36,354 nt of DNA from a virus: the IMG/VR virus record IMGVR_UViG_3300036398_002169, positions 1 to 36,354 of that record. One strand, 5' to 3'. The notes below the pieces were generated by a model. The model had not been told where the DNA came from. It was given only the letters and a program-made list of their open reading frames with translations, and searched no databases. The position numbers and the translations under genes are program-made. Below are positions 13,020 through 20,286 of this stretch, in pieces; the stretch's first letter is position 1, and the number at the start of each line of letters is the position of its first letter.

Positions 13020-13264
13020 TGAGCAAAGCAACGAAGGTGACGGAGAGCGTTTGAAAATGCTGCACGGTCGCTTGTCCCGATGTCGGAGAAGTACTTGCGC
13101 AAGCGCGTGCCTGTTGGTGTGGTGAACGTTAGGTCAAAGCTGCACTTGCGACCATACGGGTGAAACACGCCACGGTGCATGTAGCGAATCGTATTGGTGT
13201 GAAGTATGAACGTGAAGGACTTAGAGCCCTCGTGGATGGTGTGGAGTTTGTCGGTTTTTAGCAT
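13013..13264 (-). CDS. Hypothetical basic protein, first gene of leftward operon (83 aa)
   Basis: The product is MLKTDKLHTIHEGSKSFTFI, a beta-rich middle (FHPYGRKCSFDLTFTTPTGT) and a helical end (RAAFSNALRHLRCFAQD). ATG is at 13262-13264 (complement). A sigma70-like promoter lies 35 nt upstream, and the leader carries AACCTAAACACACTACAAA. As the first gene after the divergent region it may encode an early or regulatory protein, but no HTH is evident. Confidence 0.6.
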   Translation of the reverse strand: MLKTDKLHTIHEGSKSFTFILHTNTIRYMHRGVFHPYGRKCSFDLTFTTPTGTRLRKYFSDIGTSDRAAFSNALRHLRCFAQD

Positions 13265-13298
13265 TTTGTAGTGTGTTTAGGTTGGACTGACGTGGGCA

Positions 13299-13326
13299 AA
13301 GATAGCGTGCGTACATACGATGGCAA
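13299..13326 (-). promoter_or_regulatory. Sigma70-like promoter of the leftward operon
   Basis: Minus strand: TTGCCA (13321-13326), 16-nt spacer, TATCTT (13299-13304). Five of six -35 bases and four of six -10 bases match consensus. Predicted start is ~7 nt further, leaving a ~28-nt leader before the gene at 13264. Confidence 0.55.
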
Positions 13327-13531
13327 CACAAAAGAAACGACAAGCAAAGAAAAGCGCGCGTGCCTGGTGCGTGCGTGCAGCCCGGCGAGTGCGCGAGTGG
13401 CGCGACCGTGGTACGTGGTGCGGAGTGCGTGCGGTGCGTGCGTGCGGCGAAGCGAGAGCGGAGTGCGTGCAGCGGAGTCGGTGGGAATACCCTAGTGCTG
13501 TGGTAGGGTATGAAATGCGTTACGCCCCTTG

Positions 13532-13545
13532 GATTGTATACAATC
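13532..13545. promoter_or_regulatory. Candidate operator, palindrome GATTGTATACAATC
   Basis: A perfect 14-bp palindrome in the divergent region between the two transcription units. Length, symmetry and AT-rich centre fit a homodimeric repressor site. Possible binders in the window are the HTH proteins at 1679, 2924 or 9878; none is linked by evidence. Confidence 0.45.
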
Positions 13546-13686
13546 ACCGCGCGCCCGCGTCCCGCCCGCCCAGCTCACCCGTCAACGTCCCATCGGCACG
13601 CCAAAAGCGACCTCGCCGAGCACCAAAGCGGCGCTTCCGGCACGTCACGATTGAGCCGCCCTTGCAAGCTGCTGCGGCTGAGCGGG

Positions 13687-13716
13687 TTGGCCATAACGCA
13701 ATACTATGCATATCAT
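13687..13716 (+). promoter_or_regulatory. Possible rightward sigma70-like promoter
   Basis: TTGGCC (13687-13692), 18-nt spacer, TATCAT (13711-13716). Matches are 4/6 and 5/6. It would drive rightward transcription toward the gene at 14021 and the terminase region, or a short transcript ending at the T8 tract ~100 nt downstream. Confidence 0.35.
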
Positions 13717-13757
13717 ATGGAATGGGATTCTACAGAGTAAAACCGGCGATAGGGGCG

Positions 13758-13820
13758 GAGGGGGTTCGACCTGGATATACGACGGCGACGGCGACGCATA
13801 GCACCCCTCAGATTTTTTTT
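13758..13820 (+). terminator. Possible terminator-like hairpin with T8 tract
   Basis: GAGGGG (near 13758-13764) can pair with CCCCTC (13804-13809), followed by eight T (13813-13820). The loop is long (~38 nt), which is unusual for a terminator. If functional, it would create a short rightward transcript from the promoter at 13687. Confidence 0.25.
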
Positions 13821-14020
13821 CGCCAACTGGCCCCCTTCGCACTTGCCCTACACCTGTAGCTTGGCCTACCGTGCTCGTGGCAGCGTGTGTACATGCTGTG
13901 CCGCTGGGAGCAATAGACGTGTTTCTGTGGGGGTACACGTCGAGCGGGCGCCCGGTTAGCTGGCCCTTGTTGGGCGTAAGCTTGCGCTGCCGCTTCTTTT
14001 CCTGTACCGTCGCTTGTACT

Positions 14021-14425
14021 ATGACCAAGTACACACTAAGCGAAAAGACTGTTAAGGCGCATCTAGGGAGCGCATATCGACCATTGTCGTACAAGCTCGA
14101 CGAGGACTATATCGAGCGTAAGGCCTTCAAGGGTATCCGCCGTATCTACAGGAGCGACCTGCTTGATGGTACGTTGCCAGGTGAAGTGGCCGAGCAGGAG
14201 CAGCCGGTGGACGAGCATATCGGTGAAGTTACCGAGATGGTTACGGAACCTCGTTACATCCCGATACATAACGAGTCTATGGAGCAGAGGATCGTGTACT
14301 TGTACCCCAACAAGCGTTGGGTACGCACAGACGTTGAGGATATGGTGTTTGTCGGTATGAAGGGGATCAACTTTCGTCAGGGTCAACGTATTTGGGTTAA
14401 GAACAAGACGCTATGCATAAGATGA
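14021..14425 (+). CDS. Hypothetical protein, first gene of rightward late cluster (134 aa)
   Basis: The start at ATG 14021 begins a protein-like sequence (MTKYTLSEKTVKAHLGSAYR); upstream codons in the same frame look noncoding. The middle is acidic and the C-terminal part is beta-like (RIVYLYPNKRWVRTDVEDMV, then FRQGQRIWVKNKTLCIR). No domain recognised. It is the first rightward gene after the divergent region and overlaps the next small gene. Confidence 0.62.
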   Translation: MTKYTLSEKTVKAHLGSAYRPLSYKLDEDYIERKAFKGIRRIYRSDLLDGTLPGEVAEQEQPVDEHIGEVTEMVTEPRYIPIHNESMEQRIVYLYPNKRWVRTDVEDMVFVGMKGINFRQGQRIWVKNKTLCIR

Positions 14426-14616
14426 CGCTTAAGGACAAGTTAGCGGTATATGACAAGCTTGAGCAGCTTAAGAGTAAGCTTAAGTCGCTTATGTTCGCGT
14501 TAAGTGCAGGTTATGTTCTGCATATCGCACTTAAGTGGTGCTTAAGCCTGGTGAACGCGCAAGAGATGCAGCTTAACACGTTTGAGTTGGCTATACTCTG
14601 GATTATCTGTTCTTAA
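14422..14616 (+). CDS. Small membrane-associated hypothetical protein (64 aa)
   Basis: The start at ATG 14422 overlaps the previous TGA (ATGA); an ATG at 14413 is also in frame. A basic, coiled-coil-like N-terminus (MTLKDKLAVYDKLEQLKSKL) is followed by a hydrophobic stretch (LMFALSAGYVLHIALKWCLS) and a short hydrophobic end (FELAILWIICS). It probably sits in the membrane; a holin-like role is possible but not supported by position. Six CTTAAG hexamers occur within and just after the gene. Confidence 0.5.
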   Translation: MTLKDKLAVYDKLEQLKSKLKSLMFALSAGYVLHIALKWCLSLVNAQEMQLNTFELAILWIICS

Positions 14617-15097
14617 GCTGAGGAGAAGTTCTTACTCTCTAGTAATATTCCCCTTCACTAGTGATCTTCCCTTACTCTTGCTTCGTGTTGCCGTTCGCAC
14701 TAGGCTTCGCCCAGATGCTCACTCTCGCAGCAAGCTGCTCACCGGAGGAGATAAACAATCCGGCAAGAAGAGTTGCGAGTGAGCATAGTACCCCCAAGAC
14801 TCAGCATTACTGCCTATCTTGGGGGAATACTATACAAAAAGGAGATCAACGATCCGTATAAGTGTCGTCGTTCGTTTCGCAATTACAGTCATGAGTGATG
14901 GCTACCCGTTCGGGAAACTCTTGCCCTTCTCGTAGGCGTGACTGCTAGTACTCTGCAACTTTGAAGCCGAAGCAGATGTTTAATCCAGCCCAAGAGGGAT
15001 GGCTGGAACCATTTAGTCGCTCGTGCGTCCGATGTTTCAGGTGGCGCAGAAGGTACACGGTCGTTATTTGACGACAGAGCGAATATAGAGCATCGTA
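14617..15097 (+). ncRNA. Structured noncoding region upstream of terminase
   Basis: About 480 nt without a convincing gene. It contains several inverted repeats. TGCTCACTC..CGCA (14716-14729) pairs with TGCGAGTGAGCA (14774-14785), enclosing GCAGC/GCTGC (14727-14738) and CCGGA/TCCGG (14742-14763), the latter with an exposed GGAGGAG. CCCCCAAGA (14791-14799) pairs with TCTTGGGGG (14817-14825). TCCAGCC (14992-14998) pairs with GGCTGGA. It could be a structured 5' leader of the terminase mRNA or a separate RNA. TAGGCGTGAC at 14934-14943 matches the 5' half of the promoter-like repeat at 21429. No tRNA or known riboswitch is recognised. Confidence 0.35.
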
Positions 15098-16834
15098 GTG
15101 AAAACGTCAACAGGTATGGATGAAAAAAATCAAGAAATTATCGAGAAAGTCTTAGCCTATAAGCTGGAGGAACATCCTACGCTTCCGTCGCCGAATAAGC
15201 GGCAAAGGATGGAGATGATCGAGAACATTGGCCCGGAGAAAGTACTCGACTTGTTCTTGATGCGGGAGAACAAGATTAAGGCGGAACTGAACGACCCCAT
15301 GCGGTATGGCCACGAGCTGCCGCACTGGCCGGATGCGGATAAGCTGCTAGGCCGCTACAATGAACTGGTCGTCCTTGGCGGGAACAGAAGTGGCAAGACT
15401 GAGTTTGCCGCCAAGCGTATGGCCCAAGCTTTCATCGGCACTGATTTGAACGGACAGGCGCCTGAGTGGGTAAAGGAACGCCACGGTAAACGGAACATCC
15501 GCATCTGGTGCTTGCACACGACCCACATGACCAGCGTCTCTGCCCAGCAGAACGTCTTCTATAAGTACCTGCCGCCAGAGATACGCAACATCAAGCGCAC
15601 TAATCATACGCAGATTAGCTTTAGCCAAAAGAACGGCTTCAGCGACAATACGGCCGTGTATATGGGTAACCAGATCTGGTTCCTTAACTACGCCCAGGAC
15701 ATTAAAGTCGTCGAAGGTGGCGAAGTGGACTACGTCTGGTGCGATGAACTTGTCCCGCAGAACTGGCTGGAGACTCTTCGCTACCGTTTGGTTACCCGCT
15801 CCGGCAAGCTCATCGTCACCTTTACGCCGGTGCAAGGTTACACCCAGGTCGTTAAGGAGTACATCAACAGTGCCAAGGTTACGGCTACCCGCAAATCTCC
15901 ATTGTTACCCAATAACAACGTCCTAACCGTCCCTAAAGGTGAAATGCCCTATCAAGCGGAGAACCTTTACGGACGACACGCCTGCATCTGGTATCATACC
16001 GAGCTTAACCCGTACAACAACTGGGAGCGCATGAAGCAGGAGCTTTCGGGGCGCTCTAGCCACGACATCAAGATCCGCGCTTACGGTTGGGCAGATCAGA
16101 CGGCTGGCTCAGAGTTTCCGATGTTCGGTGACCATAACCTGTGGAAAGGTGACGCTGAAGAGGTCATCCCCGAGGGTAGCAACTACATGGCTATCGATCC
16201 GGCAGGGGCGCGTAACTGGTTTATGCTCTGGGCTAGAGTAGATAAGTACGGTATACTGTGGGTCTACCGTGAATGGCCCGATCAAAGCTACGGTGAATGG
16301 GCTTTGCCAAGTGATAAGCCTGACGGTCGAGCTGGCCCGGCACAGAAGGCGGGGGCAGGCCGTGGAGTCAACGAGTACACCGAGCTTATCTGGAGCCTTG
16401 AGACTGCCGGAGACAAGCGTGAGATGATCGTTGACCGTTGGATTGACCCAAGAACGGCTGGAACGGAGACGATCACTAAAGACGGTGGCGTCACCGTGCT
16501 TGACCTACTTAGTCAGGCTGATAATCCGCTCATATTTACGCCTGCCGCAGCCCTGCCAATTGAAGAGCGAGTGCTATTAATCAATGATCTTTTGTCGTGG
16601 GATAGAGAAAAACCAATGGAAAAAGGAGTAAACCATCCAAAACTAATGATACATGAGTCTTGTCAGAACTTAATTTATAGTTTAAAGGAATGGACTGGAC
16701 AAGATGGACAAAAAGGTGCTAGTAAAGATCCTATCGACGCTTTAGGCTATATGGTTGTCATGCAGCCAGCCTATTTTGGCGGCTTAGATTGGGAAAAACA
16801 ATCTAAACGAATGTCTATGACAGGAAGTTATTAA
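15098..16834 (+). CDS. terL: Terminase large subunit
   Basis: The packaging ATPase/nuclease has 578 residues from GTG 15098; ATG 15116 is an equally plausible start, with 572. Walker A GGNRSGKT is at ~94-101. A Walker B-like strand with acidic pair CDE has Asp216/Glu217. The C-terminal RNase-H-like nuclease contains YMAIDPAGARNW with Asp367 and PIDALGYMV with Asp547. It translocates DNA into proheads and cuts it, acting with the portal encoded 1 nt downstream. From ~16560 to the end, codons are AT-rich while the first 1450 nt are not, so the nuclease domain end may have a different origin. Confidence 0.95.
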   Translation: MKTSTGMDEKNQEIIEKVLAYKLEEHPTLPSPNKRQRMEMIENIGPEKVLDLFLMRENKIKAELNDPMRYGHELPHWPDADKLLGRYNELVVLGGNRSGKTEFAAKRMAQAFIGTDLNGQAPEWVKERHGKRNIRIWCLHTTHMTSVSAQQNVFYKYLPPEIRNIKRTNHTQISFSQKNGFSDNTAVYMGNQIWFLNYAQDIKVVEGGEVDYVWCDELVPQNWLETLRYRLVTRSGKLIVTFTPVQGYTQVVKEYINSAKVTATRKSPLLPNNNVLTVPKGEMPYQAENLYGRHACIWYHTELNPYNNWERMKQELSGRSSHDIKIRAYGWADQTAGSEFPMFGDHNLWKGDAEEVIPEGSNYMAIDPAGARNWFMLWARVDKYGILWVYREWPDQSYGEWALPSDKPDGRAGPAQKAGAGRGVNEYTELIWSLETAGDKREMIVDRWIDPRTAGTETITKDGGVTVLDLLSQADNPLIFTPAAALPIEERVLLINDLLSWDREKPMEKGVNHPKLMIHESCQNLIYSLKEWTGQDGQKGASKDPIDALGYMVVMQPAYFGGLDWEKQSKRMSMTGSY

Positions 16835-16835
16835 C

Positions 16836-18941
16836 ATGATCTCACCAGTTGACCCTTTAGCTATTGCTTCTGATACGCCTGACATCGGCGAGCTATTGAG
16901 CGAGTACAATCGTTCGATGATTAACTCGTCACAGGGTAACTTGGTGACGAAGTTTGATAACATCCGTTTTGCTCGTTGGGCAGGACAGACTGATGACGGG
17001 AAAAAGCATAGTGATTCCCGTCCAGAAGGCAGCCCGGCTTGGCCGTTTGAAGGTGCAAGCGACGTTCGTAACCGCCTCATCGACTCGTCTTGCAACGAGC
17101 TTTCCGCTCTGCTTGTTACGGCCTTCCAGCGTGCAACCATCCGGGCGTCTGGCGTAACCCTCGACGACGCGCCGGTTAGCGGCATTGCCACGAACCTTCT
17201 GCACTGGATTCGCGACTCTAAAATGCCGCAGGAGCTTCGTAAAGAGGCTGAGCTTGGGGCGCAGTACGCTTTGCAGTACGGCTGGAGCGCGTTCTTTGTA
17301 GGCTGGCAGCAGAACATCAGCAAGCGTACACAGGAAATTACCGCTGAAGAACTTTTCCAGATGGCTGCGCAGGCACAGGGATCTGTGTTGGCCGAGTTGC
17401 CACAGATGATCTTGGACGCTCCAGATCAAGCTGCTGCGATACTTCAGGCTGCGATACCTGACTTGGACGCTTCGGAAGCCAAGCGCATGGTTAACGAGAT
17501 GGCTACGACTGGCCGTGCGACGTATGACCAAGAGTACGTCAGCCGCAATCTTCCCGAGATCGTTGCGCTCAAGCCCTGGGACGAAATCATCGTTCCGCCA
17601 GAGACGGCTGATTTGCAGCGATCACGGGTAATCTACCGTAGGACATGGATGTCCGAGGTTGAGTTGCGCGAGAAGATCACGACTGAAGGCTGGGACCCAG
17701 ACTGGGTTGAGCGTGCGCTTCAGCAGATCGGCAAGAGCAGTACCTTCTACAACATCAACCTGCTCCCAACAACGACCATGTTGGTTTACAACGGCGTAAA
17801 CTACATGAACATGGTGGAGGTTGTTTATGCTTACACGAAAAGCCTCGACGGAAAAGCTCCCGCCATCTACTTCACCGTTTTTTGTCCGCAAGCTGCGTCC
17901 AATCGAAAAGAAGATGCAGCCTCGTGGGCTATCCATCAGCGACTTGATTACGCTCACGGCGAATACCCGTTTGTTGAATTCCGTCGTGAACAGTTGCGCC
18001 GCGCTATTACTGATACTCGTGGTATACCCGAGTTGGCTAGCACTGATCAAGACGAAGTCAAGGCCCAGCACGATTCGATCCGGGATCATACTGCCTTCTC
18101 GACTTTACCTCCCATCAAAGTCGTCAAACGAATTGGTGCCATCAACAAGGTGGGACCAGGAGTGCAGTTGCCTGTCGTAAGCCCAACGGACTACAGCTTC
18201 ATGGAGCCGCCTGCGCGTGAACCCACGGTGGCGTTTAACTTGATCAACCGAGTTGAAGCTAACCATGCAGCTTACTTCGGCACGATTAACCCAATAGTGC
18301 CACCGGCCAAGACGCAGATGTTGCAGCAGTTGCTCGTCAATAGCTGGCTGCTTAGCTGGCGTAACATCTACCGGCAGATGTTTGCGTTGTGCTGCCAGTA
18401 CATGAGCCCGGAAGAGATCCTGCGCGTCACCGGCGGACAATTGCCACAGAGCTTGTCCGAAATACACAACGAGTTCGACCTTAACGTCCGCTTTGACGTG
18501 ATGGACATGGACAAGGAGTACATTGCGCAGAAGATCGACTTCCTTACCAAGGTTGCGCAGCTCGACACGGGCGGCGTGCTTAACAGAACGCGCCTCACCG
18601 AGATGATGATCCAGGCCATTGCGCCTGAGATGGCAAGCGAGCTTATCGTCAACCAGCAGCAGGCTAGTGTGCAAATGTTTAAGGGCGTGCAAAGTGACAT
18701 TGGCAACATGCTGCTCGGCAACGAGGCGCTGTATCAAGAGAACGATCCTGCCGCACAGACTAAACTGCAATACGCGCAGCAAGTGATGCAGTCCAACCCG
18801 AAAGCACAGGCTGCGTTGCAACAGGATGAAAACTTCCGTGCGCTCTTTGAGAACTACGTTAAGAGCCTTCAGATGTCTGTTATGCAACAGCAGAACGCGC
18901 AGATTGGTAGGATTGGTGTAACTCCTGTATCACAACAATGA
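16836..18941 (+). CDS. Portal protein
   Basis: The product has 701 residues and directly follows terL. It reads PEGSPAWPFEGASDVRNRLI at ~64-83 (a typical portal start region), then a stem-like helical middle, PWDEIIVPPETADLQRSRVI and YPFVEFRRE. A long helical C-terminus follows (WRNIYRQMFALCCQYM onward) with a Gln-rich barrel-like tail (QYAQQVMQSNPKAQAALQQD). Length and order fit podovirus-type portals with a C-terminal barrel. It forms the dodecameric head-tail portal. The last ~35 residues overlap nothing except the next gene by 4 nt. Confidence 0.88.
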   Translation: MISPVDPLAIASDTPDIGELLSEYNRSMINSSQGNLVTKFDNIRFARWAGQTDDGKKHSDSRPEGSPAWPFEGASDVRNRLIDSSCNELSALLVTAFQRATIRASGVTLDDAPVSGIATNLLHWIRDSKMPQELRKEAELGAQYALQYGWSAFFVGWQQNISKRTQEITAEELFQMAAQAQGSVLAELPQMILDAPDQAAAILQAAIPDLDASEAKRMVNEMATTGRATYDQEYVSRNLPEIVALKPWDEIIVPPETADLQRSRVIYRRTWMSEVELREKITTEGWDPDWVERALQQIGKSSTFYNINLLPTTTMLVYNGVNYMNMVEVVYAYTKSLDGKAPAIYFTVFCPQAASNRKEDAASWAIHQRLDYAHGEYPFVEFRREQLRRAITDTRGIPELASTDQDEVKAQHDSIRDHTAFSTLPPIKVVKRIGAINKVGPGVQLPVVSPTDYSFMEPPAREPTVAFNLINRVEANHAAYFGTINPIVPPAKTQMLQQLLVNSWLLSWRNIYRQMFALCCQYMSPEEILRVTGGQLPQSLSEIHNEFDLNVRFDVMDMDKEYIAQKIDFLTKVAQLDTGGVLNRTRLTEMMIQAIAPEMASELIVNQQQASVQMFKGVQSDIGNMLLGNEALYQENDPAAQTKLQYAQQVMQSNPKAQAALQQDENFRALFENYVKSLQMSVMQQQNAQIGRIGVTPVSQQ

Positions 18942-19189
18942 CGGAAGATCAAAAGAACGCCTTTGGCTTTTCAGGGAAAAACATTGTCTGGAGCGAAGTG
19001 CTTAAAGTTATCGAGCAGTTGCAAGAGCAACATTGGATGATGGCTATAAGTAAAGACTGCAAAGGAGAAGATAGAATACATTCAGCAGGTCAAGCTGATG
19101 GGATTAATCTCACTTTAAGCACGCTTATTGAATTAAGAAAGCAAGCAAGAGAATTAAATGGCTTGACTAATAACGAAGATTTGGCATAA
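18938..19189 (+). CDS. Hypothetical protein between portal and scaffold (83 aa)
   Basis: ATGA overlap with the portal gene. The sequence contains SEVLKVIEQLQEQHWMMAIS, KDCKGEDRIHSAGQADGI and a helical LSTLIELRKQARELNG. It appears helical and cytoplasmic. Codons are AT-rich compared with both neighbours. No family recognised; the position suggests a small virion-assembly component. Confidence 0.6.
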   Translation: MTEDQKNAFGFSGKNIVWSEVLKVIEQLQEQHWMMAISKDCKGEDRIHSAGQADGINLTLSTLIELRKQARELNGLTNNEDLA

Positions 19190-19204
19190 CGCCACTAGCG
19201 GGCT

Positions 19205-19221
19205 AACCAGCGTTACTGGTT
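19205..19221 (+). other. Small hairpin AACCAG/CTGGTT before scaffold gene
   Basis: 6-bp stem with 5-nt loop (CGTTA) in the 63-nt gap between genes. There is no T-run, so it is not an evident terminator. Read on the minus strand, TAGTGGCGTTA (19187-19197) shares nine bases with the promoter-like repeat at 21591, but the rest does not match. Confidence 0.3.
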
Positions 19222-19252
19222 TGATTATATAAAGGACTTGCTACCTATTAGC

Positions 19253-20251
19253 ATGAACGAAGCACAAACACAGCCTGACGCCGGGAGTCAGGAGGCAGGA
19301 ACGACACCCGTTGCATCAAAACTCGGTTTGCTGGATCAGCAAAGTCTCAGTGACTTGCTTAAATCTGGTTTCCTTGACGAGAAGGAGGCGACTCCCGCCA
19401 AAGAGGAGCAGGCTGAACTTGAAGTTGACACTGAGGAGCCAATTGTGGACTCGGAAGTGGAAGCTGAGGTGCAAGCCGATCAGCCCATTGAAGAAGAAGC
19501 TGAAGCTGAAGAAAGTTCGTTAAGCAAGGGCGTACAGAAGCGCATCAACAAGTTAGTTGCTGCGAAGAAGGCCGCTCAAGCTGAATTGGAAGCGCAAAAG
19601 TCGCGTTTATCTGAACTGCAAAGGGAACTAGAGACTGCAAAGTCTTCGGCCCCGGCAAAGCAGGTGGACGTATCCGATGCAGTCGAACGCTTGTCCACCA
19701 TCGAACAGGTGAAGGAAGAGCGCCAGAGAGCATTGGATGTCATTTTGTGGTGCGAAGAGAACCCAGATGGAGGAGTAATTACCCTGCCAGATGGAACTGA
19801 GAAGGATTTAACCGATCAGGAAGTTCGCAGCATGAAGCGATTGGCGATTCGGCGCAAGGAAATCGAACTGCCCGCCCGCGAAGAGTACCTGCAACAGCAG
19901 ACATACGTCGAGGGTGAAGTAGTTAAAGACTTTCCTTGGTGGAGCAAGCCAGAGACTGAGGAGTATCAAACTGCTCAACAGATTCTGCGTGAGTTTCCAG
20001 AGCTGAAAAAGCGCAGGGCAGACTGGAAGCATGTTGCTGGATTATTAGTTATGGGCATCAAGGCCTACGGCGAAAAGAAAGCACAGAAGAAACCAACTGC
20101 ACCAATCAAGCGTGCGCCAGTGCAACCGTCCATTAAGGCGGCTCCTGCGCGTACGACTCAGACGGACCTTCAGAAAGCCAAGCAATCGTTCATTCGGAAC
20201 AATTCAAGAGATGGGATGACTGACGTGATTAAAGCAATGGGACTTGTGTAA
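19253..20251 (+). CDS. Scaffold-like head assembly protein
   Basis: The start at ATG 19253 gives 332 residues. The N-terminal third is acidic and disordered (Glu-rich, DEKEATPAKEEQAELEVDTE). A coiled coil follows at ~95-140 (KKAAQAELEAQKSRLSELQR). A helical middle and a basic C-terminus end DGMTDVIKAMGL. Acidic N-terminus, coiled coil and basic end next to the portal and capsid genes fit a scaffolding protein that shapes the prohead. No protease motif is seen. The ORF is certain; the function comes from position and composition. Confidence 0.65.
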   Translation: MNEAQTQPDAGSQEAGTTPVASKLGLLDQQSLSDLLKSGFLDEKEATPAKEEQAELEVDTEEPIVDSEVEAEVQADQPIEEEAEAEESSLSKGVQKRINKLVAAKKAAQAELEAQKSRLSELQRELETAKSSAPAKQVDVSDAVERLSTIEQVKEERQRALDVILWCEENPDGGVITLPDGTEKDLTDQEVRSMKRLAIRRKEIELPAREEYLQQQTYVEGEVVKDFPWWSKPETEEYQTAQQILREFPELKKRRADWKHVAGLLVMGIKAYGEKKAQKKPTAPIKRAPVQPSIKAAPARTTQTDLQKAKQSFIRNNSRDGMTDVIKAMGLV

Positions 20252-20286
20252 GTCCTTAACAATCAAACTTAGTTTTACTCTTATTT

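Larger units (their letters stand above)
13265..14020. other. Divergent intergenic control region (no convincing gene)
   Basis: About 750 nt separate the leftward and rightward transcription units. It holds the leftward promoter, a GTGCGTGC-rich alternating purine-pyrimidine stretch (~13340-13470), and a 7-bp inverted repeat TACCCTA/TAGGGTA (~13488-13511). It also holds a 14-bp palindrome (13532-13545), a possible rightward promoter and a T8 tract at 13813-13820. Long open frames exist (for example 13320-13859), but their Arg-rich, low-complexity products and lack of an SD argue against coding. Confidence 0.55.

Noticed and set aside
13320-13859. Long rightward ORF (179 aa) in divergent region
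   Set aside because: Arg-rich, low-complexity translation of a GTGCGTGC-rich region, no SD, start within the -35 box of the leftward promoter. More likely chance in GC-rich sequence.
14617-15097. tRNA genes in the terminase leader
   Set aside because: Hairpins do not form a cloverleaf; no GGTTCGA-type arm next to a matching acceptor stem.
14889-15110. Leftward 73-aa ORF upstream of terminase
   Set aside because: Opposes the neighbouring genes, Ser/Arg-rich shadow of a structured noncoding region; no SD.
18105-18887. Long antisense ORF (260 aa) within portal gene
   Set aside because: His/Val/Leu-rich shadow frame of a strongly supported portal gene.
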